Shown here: positions 46,554-59,599 of the stretch, in pieces
Layout of the letters: every line of letters begins with the position of its first letter
Numbering within the stretch: the stretch's first letter is position 1
NCBI GenBank assembly: GCA_003024785.1
Contig: PUQB01000349.1
Span: 186,001 to 250,000 of the forward strand
Reading direction: 5' to 3'
DNA from: Selaginella tamariscina
Lineage: Eukaryota; Streptophyta; Lycopodiopsida; Selaginellales; Selaginellaceae
Length of the DNA stretch: 64,000 nt
Notes under the pieces: model-generated
The model's database searches: none
The model's input: the letters and a program-made list of their open reading frames with translations, nothing else
Told to the model about the DNA's origin: nothing
Position numbers and translations under genes: made by a program

Positions 46554-48632
46554 CTAATTACGTGCCCGTTTGTGATTGCACTGCGGGCACTTGTAATGTT
46601 TAATATGCTCTGCTCTTGCAGGTGTAACCTACCACATGCAACCACACTATCATACAAATGCATATATATATAGAGAGAGAGAGTGGATATACATACATCT
46701 GTGTCATATATGTTTATGCACATGAAAACTGTACAAGCATACACAGATAGACAAGTAAATGTGAGTGTGTAGTGTATATTTATATATATAAAACGTACCT
46801 TGACACAGGCACCATGGAACCACTTCCGACATATATCACATCCAATCCAGAACTTCTCCTTGTCCTCTTGGTAAGACACGTCGCAAGTCCCGCAGCGTGT
46901 CTCCCCATGCTCGTCGTCATACTCATCATATGGAGACTCTTCATCCTCGTCCTCGCTACCAGAAGACGGGGTGCCTTCTTCTGTATAAACATCTAAATTA
47001 ATAATACAAATACCTATGCATATGCTACAGACGTATACACTACATATATACCATAGTGAAGAACATGTATCCATATTTATTGTACATAAACTACTATAAG
47101 ATATATCAGTGTCACACACATACACACACACAAGCTGAGCTACATATAAAACATCTTGTCCAACATATAACCACTTAACCTAATCTTAGAATATAATAAA
47201 CCAGTAACATGCGTGATATTTGCAGGTACAATGCGTGGTGTGTGTGTGTGTGTAAAATTGAACAGACTGCTTTTAACTTACGGGTTTAGTGGCTGCCCGT
47301 CTACTGCTGCTATTTCCGTTAGTCTTGTCTTGCTGTTTCTTTCCGGTAACAGTATCGTATATAGTAGGGAGCCCATTCATCAAATTAAATAACCGCTTCC
47401 TGAAATACAAAAATAAAACAAATAAATGTAATTCATAATTAACTACAGATCGTAACACAAGATGAATGCTATAGATATAAGAATATGCTTGATTTGGTTA
47501 ATAAAAAGTGACAGCTAATAAACATAGCAGATTTATATATGCGGACAATAAGGAAATGCCTAAAAAAGGGGAAAAAAAATTAAAAATTAGTGATATTACC
47601 TATCTGCCTTGTCAAAATGTGCACCGTAGAAGAAAGCAACCGATAACAACCATGAATCACTATGAACTGCTACGAGAGAAAGCCATGCTTTGCGATCCAT
47701 ACCATCTCTCGCAAAATTAATACCTTAAAAGAAAACAATTATTTAATTTTACTTGAAACTATATAAATATCTTATCTACTATATCTATTACAGATTTGCT
47801 AGGTTCTTGAATACAAATATATCAATAAGAAGCGTCTTATTCTCTCTCTCTCTCTCGCACACGCACACATGACGTATGGCTACCATATCCAATAGAGACA
47901 TGCCAGATTCTTCAATACATATATTATTTTATTAGCAAAATGAAGATATTCTAGTTTCACTAAGATGATAACATATATAATAAACATATACACGGACATC
48001 AGATATGTTAATTGTACATGGCCAAAATATAACTAACGCAAATATTATTGTCTATAATATAGATATGTTTACCTAAGGCAGGTTAATTATACATGGCCAA
48101 AATATAACTAACGCAAATATTATTGTCTATAATATAGATATGTTTACCTAAGGCAGGTTAATTATACATGGCCAAAATATAACTAACGCAAATATATGTC
48201 TATAATATAGATATGTTTACCTAGGCAGGTTCAGGAAGCTCCGGAGGAACTTCCTCACTGGATAATTAACTTCCCAAGATTCGTCGGGATATCCGTATAA
48301 GCACAGGTTCTCCTTCTCTGTAAGGCAAATATACACATTTTCGTAACAATACGTTGTATATTTATGTGTGTGTGTGGGGGGCATGTGGGCGGGGTAAACA
48401 TATAATATCTGTAATATATAATATAATATAAAAACTCACCTGGATCACATTGTTGCAGAAGTCTTCAACGTCTGCATAAAAATAGAAAATTAGTGATAAA
48501 CAAATTTCGTAATTAAACGATTAACTAACCTTCAGTTAAAGCCTTAATCATTCCAGCCCTGCGACACTTAAAATCATTATACACTTTCCTCAACCGTCCT
48601 GGGTTGTATTGCTGCTGATTAGTGTTCTCCAT
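46554..48632 (-). pseudogene. AL: Alfin-like PHD-finger gene, seven exons, with frame lesions
   Basis: Alfin-like proteins bind H3K4me3 through a C-terminal PHD finger and act in nuclear transcription control. Exons: 48,530-48,632 (ATG; PGRLRKVYNDFKCRRAGMIK), 48,440-48,471, 48,221-48,317 ([19 protein letters not shown]), 47,600-47,723 ([25 protein letters not shown]), 47,282-47,399 (RLFNLMNGLPTIYDTVTGKK), 46,799-46,980 (acidic stretch, then CGTC ... [15 protein letters not shown]) and 46,554-46,628 ([16 protein letters not shown], stop). The C4HC3 zinc ligands are all present. Frame problems: one base lost in exon 2 (before TGTGATCCAG), two in exon 3 (after CC of 'tatcc', and in the CCTAG donor end), and a phase clash between exons 5 and 6. 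Family length is about 240-260 residues and the pieces sum to that. A fresh pseudogene or assembly indels are both possible. Confidence 0.85.
48007..48228 (-). repeat. 75-bp tandem repeat duplicating a splice donor
   Basis: Three units start at 48,007, 48,082 and 48,157 (75, 75 and 72 bp). On the gene strand each unit edge carries CCTGCC(T)TAG followed by GTAAAC, the end of Alfin-like exon 3 and its donor. The two intron units read CCTTAG, the expected codon content; the exon's own end has lost one T. Confidence 0.85.
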
Positions 48633-49433
48633 ATCTCCACAGAATCCCAGAAAACCGGACACTCCCAGATAATCCCTCAAACCCTAGAGCTTAAAACCCT
48701 TGTTCTTGGCAAGAACGAACAAATCCCGCATCCTGCGAAATCTCCAGAATCCCGCCTACAATGGGAAGAAATTGAACATTTACAGCACAAAGAAGGAATA
48801 CACAGATTTTCGCACAGAAAAGATGAATTAGAGAAGAAAAAGAGCGGGATTAAGGGATTTTAGTGCAGAACACGGAACGAGCAACGATTACATATTTTCG
48901 CACGAGTCAGAGCGGGATAGAGCAGGATGAAGGAATTAACCTGCAAGATTAGTGTTGGTAGCCGCGCTAATCCGCCAGAAGTGAATGCGTACACACACAA
49001 GCCGCTTGGCGCCCTCGTACGAAGAACAAACAAACCCTTGCAAGAGAAAACACAAACTAAACAAGACCCACTAACGTTTTAAGACAGGAAGGTGGCCCAT
49101 GGTATATTCTCTCCGAAAGATATATTCGTTTTACGGGAAGTTTGAACTTTTCCACTACAGTCGTCGGATTGTTTCGTATTCAGCGGCGGCGATTATCTTC
49201 TCTCAACCGTGGATAGGATGTCGCTACCAATCGATCTAACGGCTAACATTTATCCGTTGATTGTTATTATTTTAATTATTATTTTAAAACATTTGAATAT
49301 TATTAATATACATGTGTACAAAACTTGAAGGGTTTATTATTGCCGACTATAAACAAAAGAATTTCCAATTATTACATGTATAATACTCATATTTTCCTTA
49401 TTAATCTTTTATCTAAAGATTCCTCTGGGAATA
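48633..49433. other. Spacer: Alfin-like promoter and ankyrin gene 3' end
   Basis: It holds the 5' flank of the Alfin-like gene, including a telo-box-like AAACCCTAG at 48,679-48,687 on the plus strand, and the presumed 3' UTR of the ankyrin gene. Both genes are on the minus strand, tail to head, about 0.8 kb apart. Confidence 0.45.
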
Positions 49434-49653
49434 TTACGTTCTTCTTCGAGCTGGCTTTTCTGTACGTGACCTAGTAGGTAAGCCTTCATTAACTCCTTGA
49501 TTAACTTGCTTAATCTCACTTTGGGTGTGTTTAACCTGTATTGAGCTCCTTGGTACTCTATTCTTCTCCTGAGAAAAACCATGGTGTTAAATTATACATG
49601 CACACTTTTAACAACTCAGTATTGTGTGTGTGTGTGTGTGTGCGCGTGTGAGT

Positions 49654-49693
<40 letters not shown>

Positions 49694-50208
49694 CTTCATA
49701 TTATATACAATATATATAGTTAAAATAATAACTCTAATCATATCAAGGTGAGTATTTATTTAATCTATATGCCACCTGTCTAAATTATATTAATAACCTT
49801 TATTATTAATATATCCAACTGCACATAGAATACATAAAAATAATACTGAATAAATTACTACTGTAGCACTTGTATACTGTACTAGTGTGTGTGTGTGTAT
49901 TATATTACCTGTGGAATTCCTTTACAAGCGCTGTAAAAGTTCAAGATCTGCTTCTTATCTCCATGTTCATGTGAGAAAAACTTGAACTTTGTCTCTAAAG
50001 AACATCAATGTATATAAGTAGATTTGTAATGAATTTGATAATTAATTAAATTAAATGTTTTAGCTTATAACTGAAGTGTATAAATTAATAATTAACTTAC
50101 TTGTAACTTTGTCCGTTATTATCAAGGAAGTATCTGATGAAACATAATCTGGCTCTTGGATATCACTTGTTACACTTCCCAATAGAATCACTGCCTCAGG
50201 CATTGGCA

Positions 50209-50249
<41 letters not shown>

Positions 50250-51892
50250 TATATATATATGATTTTATAATATTGCATGTTAATATAATAATCATATTAT
50301 ACTACTATGTACAGTATAAGTTATGTACGTTGTGATAATTACAACCTTATGATTGTATATAGCTAACAACGCACATACACACACGCGCGCGCAGGCACGC
50401 ACGCACGCACCTTTCGAGAGCTATAGATGACAAGCTCATGTCTTGAACTTCCAGAAGGTAGAACCACTGCCCATCTGCAAACTCTCGATTAAGTTTTAAC
50501 CATATAAATCATGTTTAATAAAATTAATTACACATTAAAACTTAAGCTTCTCACATTCTTTTCATGATCTGAGAGCCTGCATTATCGGTGATCTGCCTTA
50601 ATATACCCTTGAACAAAGCAATCCAATCCTTTGTAAAGATTATACATATGTAAGAAATATAATTTTAATTTCCAAAATGTGTGTGTGTGCGTGTGCGTGT
50701 GTGTGTGTGTGATCTAATTACTTAAACTTAAGTTAGTACCTCTATTACACGTACAGCAGATGCATGCCCTCTTATCCTTGCCATGTCTAAAGCTGTTTGC
50801 CCATCATCATTCACAGCTAGTGCTTCAGCTGCAAAATAACAATAAGTCAAATATATAAATATTATTTAATATTTTATTATTTCAAATAATATAAATTAAA
50901 TGATCAAAGATAATACACAAATAATAATCACCTCCGTGAGAAAGAAGCAATTCCACAATGTTGTTATGGCCTCGCTTTGCAGCATGATGGAGAGGATATC
51001 CCGCATGTAGTCCTGAATAAAATGTATATATATACTTTTTTGCATATATATAATAATAGTAAAAAAACCATATATATTAAATTAAAACAACGTTATATGA
51101 GTAAATACATAAATATACTATACATGACATTAAAAATTACTTACCCGTTCTGTAATAATGTACATTAGCACCTAATTGTATTAAAGCTCGAACCATATTA
51201 AACAGGCTTCCATCTAAACAAGACATAACCAGAGGTGTCATCCCATTTTTATCAATAGACTGCAAAATGAAACACCGATTCGTTAATGCCAAATAATTAC
51301 TTTTCAAATTTTAATTACGATTATTACTTTGAATACTAGAATTAAATATATTTTACAATATTAGAAACTAAAAAACCTGAAGCAACCTCTAGCGAAACAC
51401 CTCCACTATGCAAAGACTTCATTGTTGCTTCATCGTTGTTCTTCACTGCAAGGAATAGCTGCTCCACTGCGACTTTTGCACCTAAATAAACAACAGACAC
51501 ATATATATGCATACACACACACATGTGTATGTATGTATGTTGTATGCATATGTATACATATAAAGCTGTATACAAACACACACACACACACATCGAGGAA
51601 CTTACCTGAACTACTATATTGCTCTCCGTTGCATCTGTTCTTGTTTCCTGACTTCTCTGTCAAATTAAACAATATTAATCTACATGCACACACATACATG
51701 CACATGCGCACACACGTATAATGTATTATAAGATTATAAGTACTAGTAAATAATTTGAATACCTGGATGGAGTTGCTCTCCTTTGCAATAACCTCGGTTT
51801 CCTCACTTCCACACTGAAAAGCAAATAATAAACCATGCCACTCCCTCATACATACATACATATAAGACACACACACACACACACTAAAAGTA

Positions 51893-51942
<50 letters not shown>

Positions 51943-52109
51943 AACTTCTCATATATCTAGAAAAATACCTGGTGAATGGAGTCGAGTGTCTTCTCTCCAC
52001 TGCTCCCTCGTATTCTCCTCTGGCTTAGACCCCGTTTATATGCTACTCGTCCTACCGATCCCTGATTTTCGTATTTTTACAGATAGTCATGATCATATCT
52101 AATATACAG

Positions 52110-52162
<53 letters not shown>

Positions 52163-54117
52163 ATATATATTTCTGTGTTAATTTACCAGTAATGTAAGAT
52201 ATGTATATATGTGTACCTCGCTTGTTTTGTCTTCTAAGTCTTCCTGAAAGTAACTGTCAATATCATCTGAGCTTCCCTTCGAGGAACCAATACTAGAGGA
52301 AGATGCATGCGAGGAAACGACACGTGTTGTGCTGTTTGAAAATGTAGAAGATGCCATGCTGGATGTTATACTTGTTCTTTCATCTCTTTTCTCCTCCTGA
52401 AAAAATAATATTTAACATTTATACATACTGCCTTGTATATTCAGAGATGTTTAGCATAAGAAATTTATTCAGCTATATTATTTTATAAAATGATATATAA
52501 AACACATTTCTGACTTTTACATAGAAAGGTTTAAAAAATTTAATTACCTGCTCACTTGCAACGTCTTGACTTGTTACAATTACATTCTGGAAAGGGTCGA
52601 CATAACAACATTACACACACGCACACGCGTACGCACACACACAAAAGTTATGAATACCTGGTCAGATGAATCACTCTTCTTTGCATGACTTGTTGGAGGT
52701 GTCTTCTGAAAGGAAAACATCAATTATCAGTTAACTACATGATATAGTCAATAAATAACATGTAAGTGCACATCCACAATACACACACACACGCAAGACA
52801 TAGATTGCCTAGCAACGATTAAATACGTATGTTCATACAAGCACACGCATACGTATGTTGGTATAAGAAGTCCATCAAAATGTATGTATGGGCATAGCTT
52901 ACATAAGTAGACATACTTATGTACATAATAATGGATGTGTGTTGTGTGGATTGACAAAATGTATGTTATGGCATAATTATAATAGAGAAGAAGCATTTAG
53001 GTATTTATATATTATACACACATATATGCGTGTGTGTGTGTATATATACCTGGTCAAGCATAGCAAGAGAAAGCTCGGAAAGTGGGAGAAAATCAACAAA
53101 GCTTCCTCGTGGTGGTTTTTGAGAATAGTGTGGTCCGTTTGATTGTGATTGCTTCCTTTGATGGTTCTTAAGAATATTCAATCCCCAACCTGAACTCTCC
53201 TCGACCATTGGTTTGGGACGCTCCAGATCTTGCCACGAGTTCTGCTTCTTACTCTTAAACTAATTAAACCGGATCAGTATTATCGCAATGGATAAGATCA
53301 GTGAGAAAACTGGTTTTTGTGCATGTAGAGATCATGGACTTACATTTTTACACATACACATGTACATGTAGACAAATATGTGTATGTACATATATGTGTG
53401 TGTGTGTGTGCGCGCGCGTGTTATCTACACATGTATACGATCTATATACTTGTGTCATATATATGTATATATAATATGTGCATGTAAAGTTCGAAAATGC
53501 TTCAGATCATGCCATGAATTAACATTGATAATTATTATATATATATATATATATATATGAATTCTGCCTTTTTTTCTCAAAACATGTGTATGCGTGTGTA
53601 GTTGTATATGCTACTGATCGTGCCATGAATTTTTGCTTCTTAATTTAAAGAATGTATGATGAATATACGCATACCAGATACAGTGTGATATACATATATA
53701 TGTACACATGTATGTATGCATGTATGTATGAGATATATAATGTATACCTGATTTTCTTCTTCTTTGTGCAAAGAATTATCTGATTTCCATCTACGGACGG
53801 ATTTTTCTTCTTTCCGAATCATATTTATTCACCTGTTTCATAATTCAACTGTATTTTTCAAATTCAAAAAAAACTGGAGGAAAAGATCGCACATACACGC
53901 ATACACACGTATACGCACACATATACACAAAGAAACACAAAGAGATATACCAAAACCGTGCAAAATCGGGAAAGAGAGAATTCAAGAGAATGTGGGATGA
54001 AAATGTGTATAAACGAGAAGAAAAAAAGACCGTGAGAGAGAACGAGAGAATTTGAGAGAGAAGAAGGGGATTAAAACGGGAAACTGCACCTGAAGAAGCT
54101 GCAATAATCATCGCCAT
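49434..54117 (-). CDS. Ankyrin-repeat protein of XBAT34/35 type, no RING, 18 exons, 525 aa
   Basis: Exons (high to low): 54,090-54,117; 53,748-53,779; 53,050-53,259; 52,658-52,705; 52,548-52,586; 52,217-52,396; 51,969-52,061; 51,763-51,813; 51,606-51,654; 51,387-51,481; 51,145-51,259; 50,932-51,012; 50,740-50,828; 50,555-50,628; 50,411-50,474; 50,101-50,209; 49,909-49,994; 49,434-49,568. All junctions are GT-AG and all phases agree (1,578 nt with stop). Residues 1-243 are a Ser/Lys/Glu-rich, probably disordered N-part (SSMASSTFSNSTTRVVSS) built partly of 39-51-nt exons. Residues 244-370 are four ankyrin repeats (DKNGMTPLVMSCLDGSLFNM; GYPLHHAAKRGHNNIVELLL; NDDGQTALDMARIRGH). Then comes a WIALFKG ... 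WAVVLPSGS-RHELVIYSS region that, from memory, matches the part of XBAT34/35 E3 ligases after the ankyrins. Those proteins end in a RING finger; here residues 453-525 are basic and end PARRRT without one. An interaction or regulatory role is inferred. The exon 10 and 17 acceptor/donor choices were made by frame. Confidence 0.82.
49623..49691. repeat. (GT)n(GA)n microsatellite
   Basis: A GT run followed by a long GA run, in the last intron of the ankyrin gene. Many other introns of this gene also carry GT/AC runs. Confidence 0.85.
50213..50262. repeat. (AT)n microsatellite
   Basis: A long alternating AT run starting four bases beyond exon 16 of the ankyrin gene, so it forms almost all of the 3' end of that intron. 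Confidence 0.85.
52112..52172. repeat. (AT)n microsatellite
   Basis: Alternating AT run in the intron between ankyrin gene exons 6 and 7. Confidence 0.85.
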
Positions 54118-54133
54118 CCACTGTTTGGGGATG

Positions 54134-54141
54134 AACCCTAA
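54134..54141 (+). promoter_or_regulatory. Telo-box-like AACCCTAA upstream of the ankyrin gene
   Basis: It lies 17 bases before the ankyrin ATG, probably in the 5' UTR or core promoter. Telo-boxes are common near starts of growth-related plant genes. The same site is preserved in the duplicated copy at 58,814-58,821. Confidence 0.4.
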
Positions 54142-54983
54142 TCTTGGGTTTTGCTGGAATATGCGGCCGTCAAAATGAGCCTGTCAAATGACGGGCGGTG
54201 AAAAGCTATATTTACTCTGGCGACGGTGGAATATGACGGGTCACCTGATTCCCGCTGGCGGTAAAAGGAAAAGCTTCTTTTTGCCCGGTAATTTGGTTAT
54301 TGCCACCCGATGTGTTGCGTGGTCAAAATCAACCCACTTGTATCTCTTTTTAATTATTCTCTCGTTATGATTTAATTTATTTTAATTAATATAATTATAA
54401 ATTTAATAACACAAATGATTTAATTTATGGTAAGTTATGTAATAATATTAAATAAATAATATGACCACATTGTTCTTTTTGAATTCTCCGAAGGATGTGC
54501 AGAAAACAGCATATATGTTTGTTTAATGCACTATAATGTGTGTGAATTTATATACATGTACGTGCAAATCATACTCCTACTATATACGTATCTACACTGT
54601 ACAGTAGTACATGTGTATAAAATCCAAGTAGTAATTTTAATATTTTACCATATGAATAATCTTTTATATTATGTTAGGTAGACAACTTTCTGATACATCT
54701 TTTTCTTTTTTTTTTTTCCTGATGCACCCAGGTTTAAGGCAGGTGTATATAAATGCGGAAAAGGACACACACACACACACACACGCACACACACACACAT
54801 ATACATATATATATAATATTTAGTTAAAGATATAGTGTGTACCTATACATGGCTAGGAGACAACCAGATAATTCAATGTGGTAGTTTCAACAGCTCTGGA
54901 TTTGCACAGTGTCATTGGCATCTAGGCATTTATCTATTTCTCACATGCATATTATATAAAAATAAAATAAAATATTTATATAT

Positions 54984-54986
<3 letters not shown>

Positions 54987-55044
<58 letters not shown>

Positions 55045-55050
55045 ATATAA
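54987..55050. repeat. (AT)n microsatellite
   Basis: Long AT run in the upstream flank of the ankyrin gene; unit B has a short TA run plus a GT run at the matching place (about 59,570-59,600). Confidence 0.85.
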
Positions 55051-56954
55051 ACAAAAAGAGTACTACTAAGTAGAATATGCCATGCTGGTTTGATACAGTA
55101 TAATACAAATAGAAATACGTACCCCTAACAGTATACTTAAACCAACGACTTATAAGTATACATTATATATGTTTGTAGATATTACAGACCGTGATTTAAA
55201 CATAACTGGGATTGATTCTTTATTTGATTAATTTATGAAAATAAAATTTTAAATAATTGATCTTTATCTAATTAATTTATGAAAATGTAATTCTACGGAT
55301 TGTAAAATTTAAATTCAAGAATGCCTTAATGAGATTCTTGTTTAAGCTTATTTTAATAATTACGATTGCATATTTATTTGTTTAACGATAAATGACATGG
55401 TTTAGTAGACATATTTACCATGGACAATTATTTCTTTAACTATAAATAAAGTGATTTACCAAGATCTATTGTAAACAATTATTCATTTAACAATAAATAG
55501 TATGGTTTATCATATTACGATCTGTTGTAAATAGTTATAGATCCGGTAATAAATAGCGTGGCTTACCATGGTAAACCACATCATTCAGTGTTCATTACCG
55601 CATTTATTACTAGTGGATTAAATCAGTTTAGCATGATAAATAATATGGTTAAGTGAAAACTGTAACAATCAGTTATACAATCATGCACTCTCTTGTCTCT
55701 CTCGTTCACACAACAACACTCAAAAACACACACGACACTTATTAACCTTTTAAGATATAACGAATTTAACATGTGGGATACGTTTAATATTATATTTGTA
55801 CACACGCACATGACTTTTCGAGTAGGGTTCTCATTAATGCTTATGATTTCTTTTATCTTAATTATATTAATGTTTTTTGACAATTGAATCGTATTAATAG
55901 ATTAAGTCACAATTTAAATTGCTATGTACAAATAAGAGATATCTTTTTAAAATGATCTATGTGACACGTGTTAAGATCCAACGGCATGTGTGTTTCCATT
56001 TGACGGTCCAGATCGTGTTAATTAACTGAAAAACAAATTCACATGAAAAATCTGGTATTTACTAAGTTGGTGTTTGAATAAGGTATAAACATTTTTCTTA
56101 AAAGTAATTAACGATTCCTCCGTGGACTCGTACTCGTACTTCCTTGTGGCAAACCATATAGTTAATAGGTTGAGAAGTGAAATTAATTAAATGAAAAGTG
56201 AAATATATGAATTTGATCAAATTTAAAATAAATTGAAATAGATTCTATTTTATATTGACATTATTTTCACATTAATATTCAAAACAATATATCATATTAG
56301 AATAAATGTCCCATGTTGCAAAATAAAGATTCAATGTATATTTAGTTTGTATTAATTCAAGACTTTTGTAAAATTTATATAATTAATACTAAAAACTATT
56401 ACGTAGGACAAGTTATTAATCATTCTTAAATGCTGAAGAGAATGATGTATTATTCTCAAATGTGAATTGTTTTAAAGACAATTTAAAATTTGCTTAACAA
56501 ATTATCACTTATTCTTATTCTTAACATTGAAGAAAATCCAAATGTAAATTTGAGTTTGTTAGATTAAATTATTTTTATGTTCTTTATTTAATGATTATGA
56601 GTTCAAATTCATTAATTTTGAATTTGCACACTAGTTTAAAGTTTTGAAAAAGAACAAATCAACCGCAAATTTAATTCATTTTAAGACGAGACAATTACAA
56701 ATTCGAATTTTGAAACACACTTATCCTTAATGTGGAGGATGAGTCAATTATAAATTTAAGTTATGGTTTTAAAAAACAAGTCAACCATAAATTTGAATTC
56801 GCAATGTCAAGTTTGAATTTATTATAAAAAACCAATTATAAATTTGAATTCACTCAAAGAAGAATACGAATTGTAAATTTAAGTTTATTAAGAGACAAAC
56901 AACCACTCATTCAACGCCAGCAAGAGTCAATAATGAGTTTAAGTTTGTTAAACA
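55051..56954. other. AT-rich flank without genes
   Basis: Within duplication unit A. Repeated 'caattataaatttgaatt' words suggest an old degenerate repeat. No gene supported. Confidence 0.5.
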
Positions 56955-57405
56955 CATACATATCATAAGTTTTTATTATGACTACTCTTTATTTTAAAAA
57001 ATAATTATTGTTATTTACTAAACTATATTAATAAAACTTAGGTATTTAAAAAACAAACCCACTTATTACACTTGGGTACTTAACAATGATCTAGCCATAT
57101 ATAATTTGGTCTTTACAAAAAATTCTAAGTAAAATTAAACATTACATACAAAAAAACTCTCTCTTTAATTTTGACATTTAATTTAAATTTATGGTTGATT
57201 CTAATAAGTTTGACACATGTTAGATATAATAAAAAACACTCATAAGGTTGACTTAACTTTAAAAATGTATTAACCTTAAATTCTAATCGCGAGAGATGCA
57301 ATAGGTCATTATGTTAAACTTATTTAATATATTTTTATTGAGAATAAGATTCCGTACTAACTTTATAAAATAAAAATAGGACAAAGAATTTTGTCATATA
57401 TATTA
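56955..57405 (-). repeat. R1 LTR relic, reversed, in unit A
   Basis: It follows reversed R1 from 'aagtttttattatgactactcttta' through the block corresponding to 5,457-5,830, with many C-to-T changes. Its duplicate is at about 60,930-61,400. Confidence 0.55.
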
Positions 57406-57963
57406 AATAAAAAATGTTTGAGTAAAGCATGCTAGAGACTGAGAAGTGTTTAGTTCCTTCCTCCCGTTGTAATCCTAACTTATGTCGTTTAAACACATCC
57501 TTTATGCCAACTCATATGGCCTAAGTTATTATTGACAAATCCATACGTATAAGGTTTTGTCAAAATACACGTTTTATTAATTATAATTGAGGCATGTCTT
57601 TAGCCTTACTTTCATATTAAATTAAAAGCAACACTCGCAATTAATATGTGTTTTATTCAATTACCCAGTGCACGCAGAGACATAAATTGCCTAACAACCA
57701 TTAAATACGGATGTTCATACAAGCACACCCATATGTGTATGTTGGTATAAGAAGTCCATCAAAATGTATGTATGGACATAACTTATATACATAAGTAGAC
57801 ATACTTATGTACATCATATATGGATATGTGTGTATGTGGATTGACAAAAAATATATGTGTTCAATATAGAAATATATGTTATGGCATAATTATATATAGA
57901 GAAGAAGCATTTAGGTATTTATATATTATACACACATATATGCGTGTGTGTATGTATATATAC

Positions 57964-58797
57964 CTGGTCAAGCATAGCAAGGATGGTTCTTAAGAAGATT
58001 CAGACCATTGGTTTGGGACGCTCCAGATCTTGCCACGAGTTCTGCTTCTTACTCTTAAACTAATTAAACCGGATCAGTATTATCGCAGTGAGAAAACTGG
58101 TTTTTGTGCATGTAGAGATCATGGGCTTGTACATGTAGACAAATGTATGTATATGTACATATATATGTGTGTGTGTGTGTGTGTGTATGCGTGTGTGTTA
58201 TCTACACATGTATACGATCTATATACTTGTGTCAATATATATGTATATATGTAAATATGTGCATGTAAAGTTCGAAAATGCTTCAGATCATGCCATGAGA
58301 CACATTGATTATTATATATGTATATATATATATAAATTTTCTTTTTTTCTTTAAAGAATGTATGAATATACGCATACCAGATACAATGTGATATACATAC
58401 ATATGTAACAGATACACATGTATGTATGTGGTATATAATGTATACCTGATTTTCTTCTTCTTTGTGCAACTACGGACGGATTTTTCTTCTTTCCGAATCA
58501 TATTAATGAAATTATTCACCTGTTGCATAATTCAACTGTATTTTTCAAATTTCAAAAAAAACTGGAGAAAAAGAACGCACATACACGCATACACACACGT
58601 ATACGCACACATATACACAAAGAAACACAGAGAGATATACCAAAACCCTGCAAAATCGGGAAATAAGAGAATCGAGAGAATGTGGGATGAAAATGTGTAA
58701 AAACGAGAAGAAAGAGAGAGAACGAGAGAATTTGAGAGAGAAGAAGGGGATTAAAACGGGAAACTGCACCTGAAGAAGCTGCAATAATCATCGCCAT
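57964..58797 (-). pseudogene. Truncated copy of ankyrin gene exons 1-3
   Basis: Exon 1 (ATG at 58,797, MAMIIAASS) and its donor are intact. Exon 2 has lost about 20 bases including its acceptor. Exon 3 keeps its first 18 codons or so (from KSKKQNSWQDLERPKP) but has lost over 100 internal bases, which puts a TGA soon after PMV. It lies upstream of the complete gene in the same orientation, so its promoter and exon 1 could in principle feed transcripts into the real gene. Confidence 0.75.
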
Positions 58798-58821
58798 CCA
58801 CTGTTTGGGGATGAACCCTAA

Positions 58822-59568
58822 TCTTGGGTTCGTTGGAATATGCGGCCGTCAAAACGAGCCGTCAAATGACGGGCGGTGAAAAGCTATATTCACTCTGGCG
58901 ACGGTGGAATATGACGCCCGCTGGCGGTAAAAGGAAAAGTTTCTTTTTGCCCGGTAATTTGGTTATTGCCACCCGATGTGTTGCGTGGTCAAAATCAACC
59001 CACTTGTATCTCTTTTTAATTATTCTCTCATTATGATCTAATTTATTTTAATTAATACAATTATAAATTTAATAACACAAATGATTTAATTTTATGGTAA
59101 GTTATGTAATAATATTAAATAAATATTATGTAATATGTTTATACCACATTGTTCTTTTTGAATTCTGCGAAGGATGTGCAGAAAATAGCATAATGTTTGT
59201 TTAATGCACTATAATGTGTGTGAATTTAAATACATGTACGTGCAAATCATACTTCTACTATATACGTATGTACACTGTACAATCGTACATATATAAAGTC
59301 CAAGCAGTAATTTTAGTATTTTACCATATGAATAGGTACTTTCTGATACATCCTTTTTTTTTTTCAGATGCACCCAGGTTTAAGGCAGGTGTATGTAAAT
59401 GAGGAAAAGGACACACACACAACATATAATATTATTTTAGTTAAAGATATAGTGTGTACTTATACATGACTAGGAGACAACCAGATAATTCAATGTGGTA
59501 GTTTCAACAGCTCTGGAATTTGCACAGTATCATTGGCATCTAGGCATTTATCTTTCTCACGTGCATAT

Positions 59569-59599
<31 letters not shown>

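Larger units (their letters stand above)
52791..57671. repeat. Tandem segmental duplication, unit A
   Basis: 4.9 kb starting in intron 3 of the ankyrin gene and covering exons 3-1, the promoter and about 3.5 kb upstream. Unit B follows directly, head to tail. Landmarks shared in order include 'ttgcctagcaacgattaaatacg', exon 3, the exon 1/telo-box region, 'gatgcacccaggtttaaggcagg', 'ggagacaaccagataattcaat' and reversed R1 remnants. Confidence 0.85.

Noticed and set aside
51342-51942. VCVCV- and TYIHT-rich frames around 47-59 kb
   Set aside because: They are translations of GT/AC microsatellites in introns. Only the embedded exon pieces are real.
54188-54370. Plus-strand frame duplicated at 58,824-59,036
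   Set aside because: Its presence twice comes from the segmental duplication. It lies in the promoter region of the minus-strand ankyrin gene and has no domain.
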